A stretch of DNA of 64,000 nt, taken from NCBI GenBank assembly GCA_047967505.1, contig CM106540.1; one strand, given 5' to 3'. This DNA is from Dipteris shenzhenensis. Taxonomy: Eukaryota > Polypodiophyta > Polypodiopsida > Gleicheniales. Both the position numbers and the translations under genes were made by a program. This document shows positions 46,640 through 57,068 of this stretch, piece by piece (position 1 is the stretch's first letter; the number at the start of each line of letters is the position of its first letter). Under the pieces are notes generated by a model. The model saw nothing but the letters and a program-made list of their open reading frames with translations, did not search any database and was not told the DNA's origin.

Positions 46640-47418
46640 TCAGCCAAAACAGCACCTGGATCGGGATGGCTTCTCGTCTGTCTCTTCCTCGCATTCTTCT
46701 TGCAAGGCTACTATCTTCGTACTGCCGAAACTGGGAGTAGATCTCCTTAGATCGGCTGTCAACACCTTCCTGCTCACTATGCTGTAGATCTCCTTCACAA
46801 CTGTTTGAAATGCCTTGATCACGTTGGTTGCATCTAGAGCCGATGTTTCTAAGAAGAACGAGTTTTCAGCCTCAGCAAGAGCCCTGCCTTCCTCCACGGT
46901 AACTTCTCTCAACTGATGAAGATCGCACTTGTTCCCCACCAGCATGGTCACTACGCTCATATCTGAGTGGACTGAAAGATCCAAATCAACAAGTTTCAAA
47001 CTGGATCAACATACCACGGAAACACGCCTACTCTTAATTTCAAGACAAATGATAGGAGCAAGAACTTCAAATCCAATCGCTTACTGCGAAGTTCTTCTAG
47101 CCAGCGACCGATACTTTCAAAGGTTTCTCTCCTGCTGATGTCGTACACAACAAGGGCTCCGACAGCTCCTCTATAGTAGGCAGAAGTAACGGCTCGAAAT
47201 CGCTCTTGACCTGCTGTGTCCCAGATCTGTGCTTTGATCCGTTTACCGTCTATCTTCAAACTTTGTGTCTGGAATTCCACTCCGATCGTTGCTTTCGAGT
47301 TAGGATGAAATTCATTGCGAGCATATCTAGATAGTAGATTGGATTTTCCCACAGCCGAATCGCCTGTAAGAACAATCTTAAAAAGGTAGTCCTCGCTGCG
47401 CTCCTCTTCGTATGCCAT
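46640..47418 (-). CDS. Rab GTPase, RABA (Rab11) group, RABA5-like
   Basis: This is an intact two-exon gene (47418-47085 and 46971-46640; 113-bp intron with GTAAGC and TTTCAG ends) for a 221-residue small GTPase of post-Golgi or recycling-endosome trafficking. All nucleotide motifs are present: GDSAVGKS (residues 19-26), the effector Thr in KATIGVEF (Thr44), WDTAGQERF (66-74), NKCD (125-128) and ETSAL (153-157). The C-terminus SRCCFG ends in a CCxx double-cysteine prenylation site. Features such as [20 protein letters not shown] and [13 protein letters not shown] place it in RABA, closest by eye to RABA5. The start at 47418 was chosen because Rab proteins of this group begin like this. The open frame extends upstream but unlike any Rab. 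The intron in the LEELR/HSDM region is typical of plant RABA genes. Confidence 0.93.
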
Positions 47419-48300
47419 CTTGTAAAGTCCAGGCTTAATCACATCACGAAATGATGGAGTTGTGCAATGGGCACAGGCTCTTTCGAGAGCTGCTACAGCT
47501 TGTTGGAATTGCAAACGTCAGTTCCCTTGATATTGCGAAATGGCAGTGAAGACAGAAACAGGGGACAAGTTGAATCACGATGGAAGCCGTGGAGAAGCAA
47601 AAGGGGTGGCGTGAAGTGCAAAGGATGACAAGAAGGGGGGCGATTCAGCGGTGCAGAGACTTATAGCATAAAGGAACTAGTGGCAGAAAGATGCGAAAAA
47701 GAGTGGAAAACTTGTTCCAAGGCGAAGCTACCTTGAATAGGATTGGAGATGAAGCTTCATACGTGACGCACACTGTTCTCCGATGAAGCTGGTGAGGAAG
47801 AGAAAGTGCAAGAAGGAGAAGATCGAGGCGGCCGCTGTGCACGAGGCTATGTCGAATGGTGCTGCAGGAAACGAGGTTGTATAAAATGAGAGCGAGGAGA
47901 GGAGAAAGGTGAAGGCTATGGAGGGGTGAAAGGTGAAAACTGAAGGGTTACGTAAAGGCTATGGCGAAGGAAAAGCTGAAGATGGTGGCTATGGCGACTG
48001 CAAGAGCTCGAAGAAGAAGAAGACGACGTCTACGAAGAAGAAAGTAAGAAATATGAGGCCCACCGCCTATAGACCGTAGTCCCCTCCCACTACGTGCCCT
48101 TGCCACCGCCAATTGTCGGTCGCCCATACAACCCACCGGCTGCCGCCCCCAGTGTGTGTTTTTTTCCCCCCCTTACCCTTTTACCTTTTTTTTCTACAAA
48201 AAGTTCGTTTTCTTACCAACAACAAAAAAGTGCCACTCGTAGTTAGATTCTCTCTTTCGTTGTCTTATAATGATGGGAACTGCTCATTGTAATATGTAGC
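47419..48300. other. Upstream region of the Rab gene
   Basis: GA-rich minus-strand leader sequence. No TATA box or other gene could be assigned with confidence. Confidence 0.4.
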
Positions 48301-48330
48301 TCCTTGGATTTCACATTTAAGAATAAGGGG

Positions 48331-48513
48331 TGTATGTGTGTGCACACGCGCGCACGTGTGAGAGAGAGAGAGACGGGAAGGGGCGGTTACACACTTATTC
48401 ATAGGATGCAGAATCCTTCGAGTTTGTGTGTGTGCACATGCGTGCGTGTTGTATGCGTGTGTGTGTGTGTGAGAGAGAGGTTCCTGTGTGTGTGTGTGTC
48501 TGTGTGTGTGTGC

Positions 48514-48571
<58 letters not shown>
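48331..48571. repeat. (GT)n/(GA)n compound microsatellite
   Basis: Runs of GTGTGT and GAGAGA alternate. Two copies of the anchor CACACTTATYCATAGGA (about 48390 and 48581) show that the tract was duplicated together with its flank. Confidence 0.9.
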
Positions 48572-48573
<2 letters not shown>

Positions 48574-48710
48574 CCAATTGCACACTTATCCATAGGACTC
48601 CAGGTGGACAATCTGCGAGTTTGACAAGCTTTTTAACATCATCATCCTTACCAAAACGGAAGAGAGTTTGTGATATTAAAGATGTAAAAATACAAGTTAG
48701 GAGCACCAAA

Positions 48711-48844
48711 GATAGCTAACTAGTTCACTTGGTAGGGTGTCAGACTTATAAATTCAACGAACCTAGGTTCAAGTAATTAGTTGCCGTTGCATGGATATAC
48801 TCTTGGGCATGTCGCCCAACTTTTGCCTACCACTCAAGCATGAC

Positions 48845-48882
<38 letters not shown>
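48711..48882 (+). repeat. tRNA-derived SINE
   Basis: A-box TAGTTCACTTGGTAGG and B-box AGGTTCAAGTAA are spaced as in a tRNA head. A ~80-bp body and a (TC)n tail (48849-48881) follow. This is the typical build of a plant SINE. Confidence 0.6.
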
Positions 48883-48886
<4 letters not shown>

Positions 48887-49094
48887 GGTCTTCACAAGTG
48901 ATTGTTTACTTGTGTTGGTACGACGTGGAAGTTGATATGATACTAGGCAAGATAAATGAAGGCACACTCCCTAGCCCATCCTACCTACATTGCATGCATC
49001 AACCTTATGGAATGGAGTGACATCCTTAGGCCCAAAGATGGTACATAGTAGTGAAGAGGGTTTGTCCCCTACGTTAGTGGGGCCAAGGACAGGT

Positions 49095-49320
49095 CACTTA
49101 GGCCATTTTATAAGGAAAGTATAGTCCTCCATGAGACCAATTTGTGCATATAGGCACCAAAGGGTCAAAACATATTGAAAAAAGCACATCTAAGCATAGC
49201 CCCATGATGGCAATAGGGTCGTGTCTTAGACAATATATGTGAAAAGGATAGTCCACCACGAGGCCTATTTTTGTATCATAGGCATGAAATGTTTGAAACA
49301 TTCTGAAAAAGCACAAGACA
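49095..49320. repeat. Diverged ~120-bp duplication
   Basis: Blocks with ATAGTCCNCCAYGAG and TGAAAAAAGCACA occur twice. Confidence 0.45.
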
Positions 49321-49329
49321 ATATAGCTT

Positions 49330-50130
49330 GATATGGGGACAGGTTGTATACATGGTTGAAATCTCTTGACAAGGCTTCTTATGGATTGTTTGCCATGTTT
49401 CTATACCATAATTTGTATGCATGTCTTAGTCAAATGCAAGGATACATTGGAGATGACCACCAATATTGTATGAGAGTGGATTTAATGACTTAAATTCATG
49501 ACCATAGCCCACAGCTTCGGTCCTATGATGTAAGCATTGACGTGCATGATTTCTTTGTATGAGATGGGATGGGATGGGTTATGAATGTAAGGACACTATT
49601 AATTTCTATAGGGGTTCAAGCATGACAAGCCTACTGGACTTACCTTAAGATGGCAACTATCATGAAGGCAATTGTTGTAAGCTAGTCCCCTTATAATCAT
49701 TCAAAAACTATTAACACCTTCCCACCAATTTTAATCACTGTAAGGTTGAATTAGATGATTAAACTTAATGACAAGACCTAAAAAAGTTATTGGTTTCTCC
49801 TTTCTCATTCCTTTCCACAAATGCAACCACATAAAGTCTAAGCCTTTCTAGATAAGCTAGGATGCCAAACCCCCATGTAAACCCCAACTTGACCTTATTA
49901 AATTGCTTCAAAAGGATTAAAAAGGAGAGCATCAGTGCGAGAGCAAACTCAATATACCTTACAGCCTTCACTAGGCTCCAATCTTTTATAACAGTGACAT
50001 CGGAAGGCCATGTGGAATATCATATATTCCATTATGTTACATTAAAATGAGAGCATAATTGTCTTAGAGCACACACTTTTCGGGTTGAATATCAGAAAAT
50101 CAAACAAGTCCCAACTTATCATAAGAGCCA
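49330..50130. other. Intergenic, nothing recognised
   Basis: AT-rich with no supported gene. Confidence 0.5.
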
Positions 50131-50136
50131 TCAAAG

Positions 50137-50137
<1 letters not shown>

Positions 50138-50213
<76 letters not shown>

Positions 50214-50258
50214 CACACGCATGCATGCATGCATGCACGCACGCACACACACACACAT
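50138..50258. repeat. (TC)n(AC)n(GCAT)n microsatellite at LTR start
   Basis: It ends at the first base of homology to the other LTR copy. It may therefore lie just outside the LTR or replace its first bases. Confidence 0.9.
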
Positions 50259-50261
50259 AGT

Positions 50262-51255
50262 TATGGATAAATTTGACCAATGAAAAAGGCATAAATACGT
50301 GTGTGTGCTTGTATATGTGGCAATAGTATAATAAAATATGGTATGCATAGGGCCCAAGGTTGAGGTGGTAGGGCATGACCATGTGCCACCCTTCCACATA
50401 AGAGGACCCATAAGGTGTGTTGTACATAATCCATGGTAGTAATATTATAAAATGTTAAGGTGGCATGGCTCCTCCATGTGCCACCCCTCCACCTAGGCGG
50501 TCCCATGCCTCCATTTAGTGAGATATGGCCCAAAGTCCATGGGAGAAGTAATACAAAATAGATGGAGATGGATATTATATTGTGTTATTCCCTCCATATA
50601 GGATAGGCCCACGTGGGGGAGGTATAGAAGGTCCAAGAGTGCAAGTTAAATAATGGGGAAAGTAGGATGAGGTGGCAAGATTCCTTGTGCCAACCCTCCA
50701 CTTGTACTTCTAGATATTTGAACGTATTATAAAATTGGGAAGAGACCAAGGGAGTATCATAAACTTGGGATATGGGAGTTGATATATGTGGAAAAATGTG
50801 GCCAAGCGTTATTGCACACAATTGAGAGTGTGTAACTGCCTAGCCCACATGGGAGACTCTTCCACACACACCATGCATGTAGGAGGATGCATTTATTGGG
50901 AGAGACCCTCTCTCTTGGCTATAAAAGGAGGGGGCTATTCTTTGATGGGACACGCTCATTCTTGTAAAGCCACCTAGCTAGTACTTTGATTTCCCCCTTC
51001 CCTTCCTTTCAAATAAAGCATGGCCCTCTTCCCTTGATGTCTCCATCTTTACATTCCTCCTCCCATCATGTACATGCTTCCCTTCCCCCTCTCCCTTTCC
51101 CCTTGTGCCATAGTCTCCCTCTTCATCCCCTCCCCTTCTAATCGCTTTTTCCCTCCCATGATAACGTTTCGCCCTCACGTTCTCCTTTCCTCTATGGCCC
51201 TTGAGCGTCGCCATGCTTAATGTCTAGCCTCTTGTCCTGATTTCTTTTCTAGGTA
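50262..51255 (+). mobile_element. Gypsy-type LTR (probable 5' or solo LTR)
   Basis: The first ~430 bp match the truncated LTR at 21958-22375 on the opposite strand. Beyond that it has a strong promoter, TATAAAA at 50920-50926 followed by GGAGGGGG, a C/T-rich leader, and near 51263 a TGGTGTGGCTGCTGGGA stretch resembling the PBS neighbourhood of plant gypsy elements. No gag follows, so this is a solo or truncated LTR. The right boundary is approximate. Confidence 0.65.
50920..50926 (+). promoter_or_regulatory. LTR TATA box
   Basis: TATAAAA in the middle of the LTR, consistent with the U3/R boundary. Confidence 0.7.
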
Positions 51256-51279
51256 ACAAAAATGGTGTGGCTGCTGGGA

Positions 51280-52349
51280 TCGAAATCTCCACGGCTAGTG
51301 GTGTAAAATCTGTTACTCCTATGATTGGGTGTGGCTCTGCGGCCTCTTCCATATGCAATTCTCTACTTTTGCACCTCCAAATTGTGTGTCTTCCCTGTCT
51401 CTACGGCTGCAAAACCTCCCTGCTTCTGCGCTTCCAGTCTGCCTGCTTTTTGCTCACGGTTCCTACGTGTATTCTGGTTGGTAAATCTTCTGCTATATAG
51501 AGCTATAACATCCGTGCTCCCTCTGAGTTCCTGCACGCGCACTCACGTATCTACCATTTGGGAAGTAGCAAGCTAAGGGTGTCCACTTTTTGTTCACTCC
51601 CCAATCCTTAGGAGGTGGAAAAACAAGCTTTTTAGCACACAAAAATGCAAATCTCACCTACTTTCCTATGGATCTAGTCTTTGAAGTCTTCAGACACAAC
51701 ATCACACATCTATTGTGCACACAATCGTATAGTCTGATCGAAAATTCGATGCACACACAAAAAATTTCTTTGTGTCACACGGAATGGTTCCAGGGTGGTC
51801 ACACCTTTGTCACGAACAGAGAGTGTCATATTAAATTCTAAATTTCTCACTCATTTTAGATTAAATGTTATTGAAACTTTGTAGATGGTCTCTTTACATT
51901 ATGTAGAGCTTAACTTGATTTATTGGTAAATTTTTAAATGATTTATCTAATTATAAATAATTATTTATAATAAATAAAGTCATAAAATACATGCAATTTA
52001 GTAGCACACCACATTTTTTTAGTATTTTGAATAATTAAGCAAATCCAATTTAGTAGAAGGTTAGTAGACACATAAGGGTGTGTGGTTGAATCATCAAATC
52101 CCAAATCCAACGGTTAGATTTAGGAAGAATGAAGTTTAATTTTTACTTTTACTCCTTAGAGGATCAACAAAGAATATTAAAAATAAATCTAGTAATTCTC
52201 AAACATGACCAAACATTTCAAAAATGTCAATATTTTTAGTCCTCCGCATGATGAATAAGAGGAAAAAATTTTGGTTAAATTTGAGTAAGGGAAACATACG
52301 ATATGGCCTCCAAGAGTGAAATCTCCCTTTTATGGGGAAAAAGGGCCAC
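51280..52349. other. No gene; carries the shared 24-bp motif at about 51565
   Basis: Apart from the GTAGCAAGCTAAGGGTGTCC motif shared with 26288, I see nothing recognisable in this AT-rich stretch. Confidence 0.5.
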
Positions 52350-52393
52350 CCAAGCCTAATACCAAGACAAGGTAGGCTTGGTATTAGGCTTGG
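52350..52393. repeat. Perfect hairpin, 17-bp arms
   Basis: The arms CCAAGCCTAATACCAAG and CTTGGTATTAGGCTTGG flank a 10-base loop. It lies 1 kb upstream of the transposase-like gene. Confidence 0.9.
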
Positions 52394-52429
52394 TGAGGTA
52401 GGCTAGGAGCATCACTGACCCTAGTGGCA

Positions 52430-52850
52430 AGCCTTTGGAGTGTGCATGCTACCCATGCAGAAGGCTGAGTCATCTATTTTCGCCTTGCAACCATGCCACG
52501 TTGTTAGACCGCGTGGTGCCATGTCATCAAGGAGATGTGACATCATTCCTTGCCATGTCACCTTACATTGCCACACGTGCTGCCACATCAGCCACATGTG
52601 CCACCTCATCATTCCACATCATAGGAACTCTTGGAGCCATGTCATCACACCTTGCCACTTTGGCATGCCTCGTCAACCTTGCCACATCACCAATCCCTCC
52701 ACCTCAATTTGCCATGTCAATCTACCACCTCATGAATGCCAACTCATCATGCCACATCACATTTCCACATCATGGAAGAGACTCATATATTCCACACCAT
52801 ATTGCCACATCATGACCATGCATGGTGCCACATCAGCCACATGTATACAC
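52430..52850. repeat. Cryptic CCACATCA minisatellite
   Basis: Degenerate 8-12 bp units (GCCACATCA, GCCATGTCA, TGCCACCTCATC) fill the stretch between the hairpin and palindrome array B. Confidence 0.65.
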
Positions 52851-52874
52851 ATCACGATGTGCGCAAGGCATAGA

Positions 52875-53110
52875 ATACCTCGATCGAGGTTTATGACTGC
52901 GATGTGTGAGGTATAGAATACCTTGATCGAGGTTTATGACCTGCGTGAGGCATAGAATACCTCCATCGAGGTATATGACCGTGGGGTATAGAGTACCTCG
53001 ATCGAGGTTTATGACCTGCGTGAGGCATTGAATACCTCGATCGAGGTATATGACCTAGGCATAGCATACCTCAATCGAGGTTTATGACCATGATCAAGGT
53101 ATTTGGAGGT
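52875..53110. repeat. Palindrome array B (TACCTCGATCGAGGTA)
   Basis: Six copies of ATACCTCGATCGAGGT or close variants start at 52875, 52918, 52957, 52993, 53032 and 53066, with a weak seventh near 53095. Spacing is 34-43 bp and the flanks are partly conserved (GAGGCATAGA before, TTATGACCTGCGT after). It is the same palindrome as array A and ends about 250 bp upstream of the transposase-like gene. Confidence 0.9.
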
Positions 53111-53367
53111 ACAAAACTAGAAGAAAATCAAACGATGCAAATATTCGAAATTAACATTGGATTCTAGCCAATTAGTTTCAATCTTAGCACCTTCTCCACC
53201 AATAATAATCAAGAGCAATCTAGTGGATGAGTTGAGGCTCTCTATAAGACACCATGTTTTGGTTCATTTCGCCCATTCTTAGCCATTCTTGCCTCCTCAT
53301 CACTTTGTCACACCTTCCATCCTACTTTCATTGAGAATGGGTTCTCAAAGCCGTAGAGCTAGTAGAC

Positions 53368-56280
53368 GTGAAAGATGTAGGACCCCCCCCCCCAAATCTC
53401 ATTGACGAGGAGCGCAAGCGGAAGGCTCGTGAGTGCAAGAGAGCCTCTAGAGCTAGAGCTCGTGCTGCCACCACCGATCCACCTCCACCTCTACATCCCA
53501 CCTCCACCTCCACCTCCACCCCCACCCCCACCCCCACCTCCATTGTCCCCCAATCCTCATCTGCTCCCCTACCTCCAGCCTTTGCCCTTCCCCTAGCCAC
53601 CTACATTTTGGCCTCCACCTCTACCTCTTCCCCCTCCACCCTCCCCCCTCCCCCTCCCCCTCCCCCTCCCCCTCCCCCCGTTCCCCCTGGTGCCTCCCTT
53701 CCCCCCTCCACCCTACCATCTCCCATTAATCCCCTTGCCCCACCTTGCAGCAATAGTGTTGCTTCACGATGTGACTTGCCGAAGTCCACTATCCGTCGTC
53801 GTACTAGCAAGATTGTGCAGTCTTTTTTTAGTGACCTCACACCAGCTTCGTAGTCTACTCTTCTCACGTTCCTGATTAACCACCCTGACTTGGTAGAGTG
53901 TAGGCGGCTTGCAGGTCTTGGTGCACGTAGAGATAGGGTTGTATGTAGCGAGGTCCTTGGCAGTGTTTGATGTTCCTATGCTTCTATTAAGCATAGGAAC
54001 TCCAGTGATGCCTTGGCAGCACGTCGTGCTATTGTGGTTGCCATTAGTAGACCTCATATGATAGGCCATGTGCATACCGCTTCACGTCTTCTTCAGATTG
54101 CATTGTGCACATTGCGAGCAGGCATGATTAGGAGGCAGAGTCTAGAGGATAGCAAGACTGATGCTCTTTGGGCTTCAAGTGGTCGTGCACCTCGCAGCGA
54201 TCGATTGTCGGATGATTCCACTAGGTCCTTCATACAACAGTTTTGGGAGGAGCATTGCAGAGCATCCCTGGTATTCAAGAAGGCATTGCGGAAGAGGGTG
54301 TCACGCAGTGTGTACATTGAGCATGGTGCATGTTTTTTGGAGTGTACCCAAACTGAGTTGTACACTCAGTTTGTAGAGGCGCACCCGGAGTTCAGGATTG
54401 GGCAGAGGTCATTTGAGCGATGTAGGCCATGGTTTGTGCGATGCTCTCAGGAGCGTGACACATGCTGTTGTCGCTACCATGTGGATTTTGGATTGATGTA
54501 TGACGTATTCTGTTCCCTTGATGGTCATAGGGGAGTGGTTCCTACTAGCCCTCGCGACTTCATTCATTCCATATTGTGTACATGAGATGGTGATGCTTTA
54601 TTCCACTCCCTTGATTGTGTGGAAGGCAGGTGTACTTTGTGTGGTGACTTTGCCAGAGTGCCACGAGTTGCACTAGATACTTGTGATGTGCAGATGGTTC
54701 GTTGGCAATAGTATGAGTATAGAACCTTGACATTAGATGGTGCTGCACAGCCGTGGAGGTTGCAGCTTGTGGGGAAGGAGACACCACGTGTTGTATTCAT
54801 TGACAGTTTTCGAGGGAAGCTGTACCGCTACATATGCCACTCACACACTGCGAAATGGGAGGATCGTCAGTTTCGTGCATGTTTGAGGACATTTCCTTTA
54901 GGGGTGGTTGTTTCAGTGGTGGACTTTCCAGAGAATTATACCTTTGCACCACAGCATGAGATCCAATCGGAGTATTGTTTCTCCAAATAGGTGACGTGTG
55001 ATTGAGTTATTGGTTTTTTTATGGCCTCATTATATTGAATTATTTCAATAGTCATATTTTTTTTCAATGCCATATTGCAAGTTGCTATATTTGTGCACAT
55101 TAGCTATCGTCATGCACAGGCTCATGTGGATGGCATTGATAGCACCATGGACTCACGCGTCATTGTGTGAGAGTATCACTTCTACATTAGTGATGATCGA
55201 TCGCATGATGCCCATTTTGTGCAGCATTGCTTCACTTTGCATGATAGTTTCTTGAGGGATCATAAAGTCACATGGCAGCGGCACTGGATCTGGTTAGACG
55301 GCTGTGGTGGTCAGTTCAAATCTGCTAGACAGTTTTATTAGTTCTGCAGATGGCACCATGAGATAGGCATTCGGATCACATGGAGCCATTTCGAGACAGG
55401 GCATGGTAAGGGAGAGCACGATGGTGCAGGTGCTTGCATGAAGCGTGCTTTGCGTCAATACCAATTGCGTCATAGTGCCGATCGCTTCAAGGATGCACAT
55501 GATGTGGTGCGGTGGTGCAGCCAACACTTATCCACTAGTGCTATCTCCTCATTTCAGTCGCGTGACGATAGGGTGGTGAGCCGGTATTTTTGGTGCATGG
55601 ACATTGGGAGTCTTGATCGGTCTAGGCCTTTTGATTGTTGTTCAGTGTCTGGCACTATTGATTTCCATTCCATCAGGAGCATAGGTTAGTCTCACCCCGC
55701 AATCTTTTGTCGACGGTTTGCATGTTTTTGCTCTGCATGCATTGATGATGATTGGGGAGGGTGCTCCATGATACCATGGGCTGATCCATGGGTACGGCGA
55801 GTGCTTTCTTCCTTCCAACCTTGGGAGGAGGTACATGATGATCAGGATGCGGGATTCAGTTCCTCTAGAGATTATGACCAGCTTATAGATATGTTGCGTA
55901 TTGGTGATATCTTCGTGGTTATTGCTTCGGAGGGCAATGAGGAGGGTGTGGATTATTACTTGTTGCGATGCTCTATGGTGAAGAGTGTGCTGAATGAGGA
56001 CATAGTGGATGGGCATGGGATGCACTTCAATGCTCATAGCATGATCATAGGTGGCCACTATTTTTAGCAGATACAGAGGCGTGGTCGCTATATTGAGTTC
56101 TAGGAGTACGTGGCGGATCAGGAGGCATACATGTATTCTCATCTTGTTGTTGCAATCAAGATTACTTTGAGTCGTGTTCGCACTCGCAAGGCAACGTCCA
56201 CTCCACGATGGTGCCTTGCAGTGGCGGATCACGAGAGCATACTTGCAACTATTGGCATGAGAGCTGATCCTGAGGAGTAG
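53368..56280 (+). pseudogene. Transposase-like protein of unclassified DNA transposon
   Basis: One frame spans 2.9 kb with no frame break, apart from one inferred 84-bp intron (54998-55081). It has ten internal stops: TAG 53851, 54709, 54988, 55339, 55687, 56065, 56101 and TGA 53968, 54583, 55168. The N-terminus is basic (EERKRKARECKRASRARARA) and is followed by a Pro-rich linker. Then come KALRKRVSRSVY, ELYTQFVEAHPEFRIG, and a Cys/His segment around RDTCCCRYHVDF and EGRCTLCGDF. The core has VVSVVDFPENYTF (Asp at 54922), EIQSEYCFSK, YHFYISDDRSHDAHF, WLDGCGGQFKSAR (Asp at 55297) and TWSHFETGHGKGEHDGAGA (Glu 55414, Asp 55420). These read like a D-D-E/D RNase H-fold transposase and match a set of motifs I know from uncharacterised eukaryotic mobile proteins. 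I cannot name the superfamily. The C-terminal part has GDIFVVIASEGNEEGVDYYL and ends at TAG 56278. A frame-shifted ATG at 53338 (MGSQSRRASRRERC) may be the true start. Confidence 0.7.
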
Positions 56281-56609
56281 CACATTACCTATCATATTTT
56301 TTGGGATCATCAATTGATCAGATTGAATTTTATTGGGTATCACTAGTTGATTACATATTTTTGTATTCGATATGTATAGGCTCACTGTGTGACCATACCA
56401 TTGTAATTTTCATGGACTCATATTTTGTATTTCACTATGATGGTTGTATACACGTTCATACACATCATTGTACTAGATTCTATTTTATACATGATGTCCG
56501 TTGTCTTCTCAATGGGATTTGTTGTGTTTGTAAACAAAAAATTGTTTATTTCTAGTAATGTTGTAATTGTGTTTTGTGCTTTAGGACATTTTAAAAATGT
56601 GACTAAGAA

Positions 56610-57068
56610 AATTCGCGCAGTTACTAACGAAATATGCATGTGGACTTATCTGTTGGTCCCTACTAGCATGACTACGCATGAAAAATGGTACACGTACTAA
56701 CGAAATACGTGTGTGGACTTATCTGTTGGGGATGAAACTTCGCACGACTCTTAGGCCACCCTAGACATACATCCATGCAAGATTTGGTCTCCAACTGATT
56801 TGGTATGCGCCACGTGGAAGGTATAATGCATACATTTTTACGATCCCTACTAGCACGACTGCAGGAAAGCTATGGCGCATGTACTGACAAAATACGCATG
56901 TGGACTTATCTGTTGGGGTTCAGACTTCGCACGACTCTTAGGCCACCCTAGACATACATCCATGCAAGATTTGCTCTTCTTGCTATGGCGCACGTACTAA
57001 TGAAATACGCGTGTGGACTTATCTGTTGGGGATGAAACTTTGCACGACTCTTAGGCCACACTAGAAAA
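56610..57068 (-). repeat. 187-bp satellite, inverted copy (~2.3 units)
   Basis: On the minus strand it carries the same type A unit as 31450-33775 (GCATGTGGACTTATCTGTTGG, GCACGACTCTTAGGCCACCC, ACATCCATGCAAGATTTGGT on the plus strand). There are no TTTAGGG blocks. It is cut abruptly at both sides. Confidence 0.95.

Noticed and set aside
48304-48719. Open frames across the GT/GA microsatellites (also at 7.0 and 50.1 kb)
   Set aside because: They are long only because dinucleotide repeats lack stops. The products are Cys-Val, Ser-Leu or His-Thr runs.
26374-53110. CRISPR-like arrays (short palindromic repeats with unlike spacers)
   Set aside because: The surroundings are clearly eukaryotic, there are no cas genes, spacer lengths vary, and several spacers share sequence. 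They are better seen as palindromic binding-site-like repeats.
53601-53867. Gly-rich minus-strand protein at 53.6-53.9 kb
   Set aside because: It is the reverse of the Pro-rich linker of the transposase-like gene.
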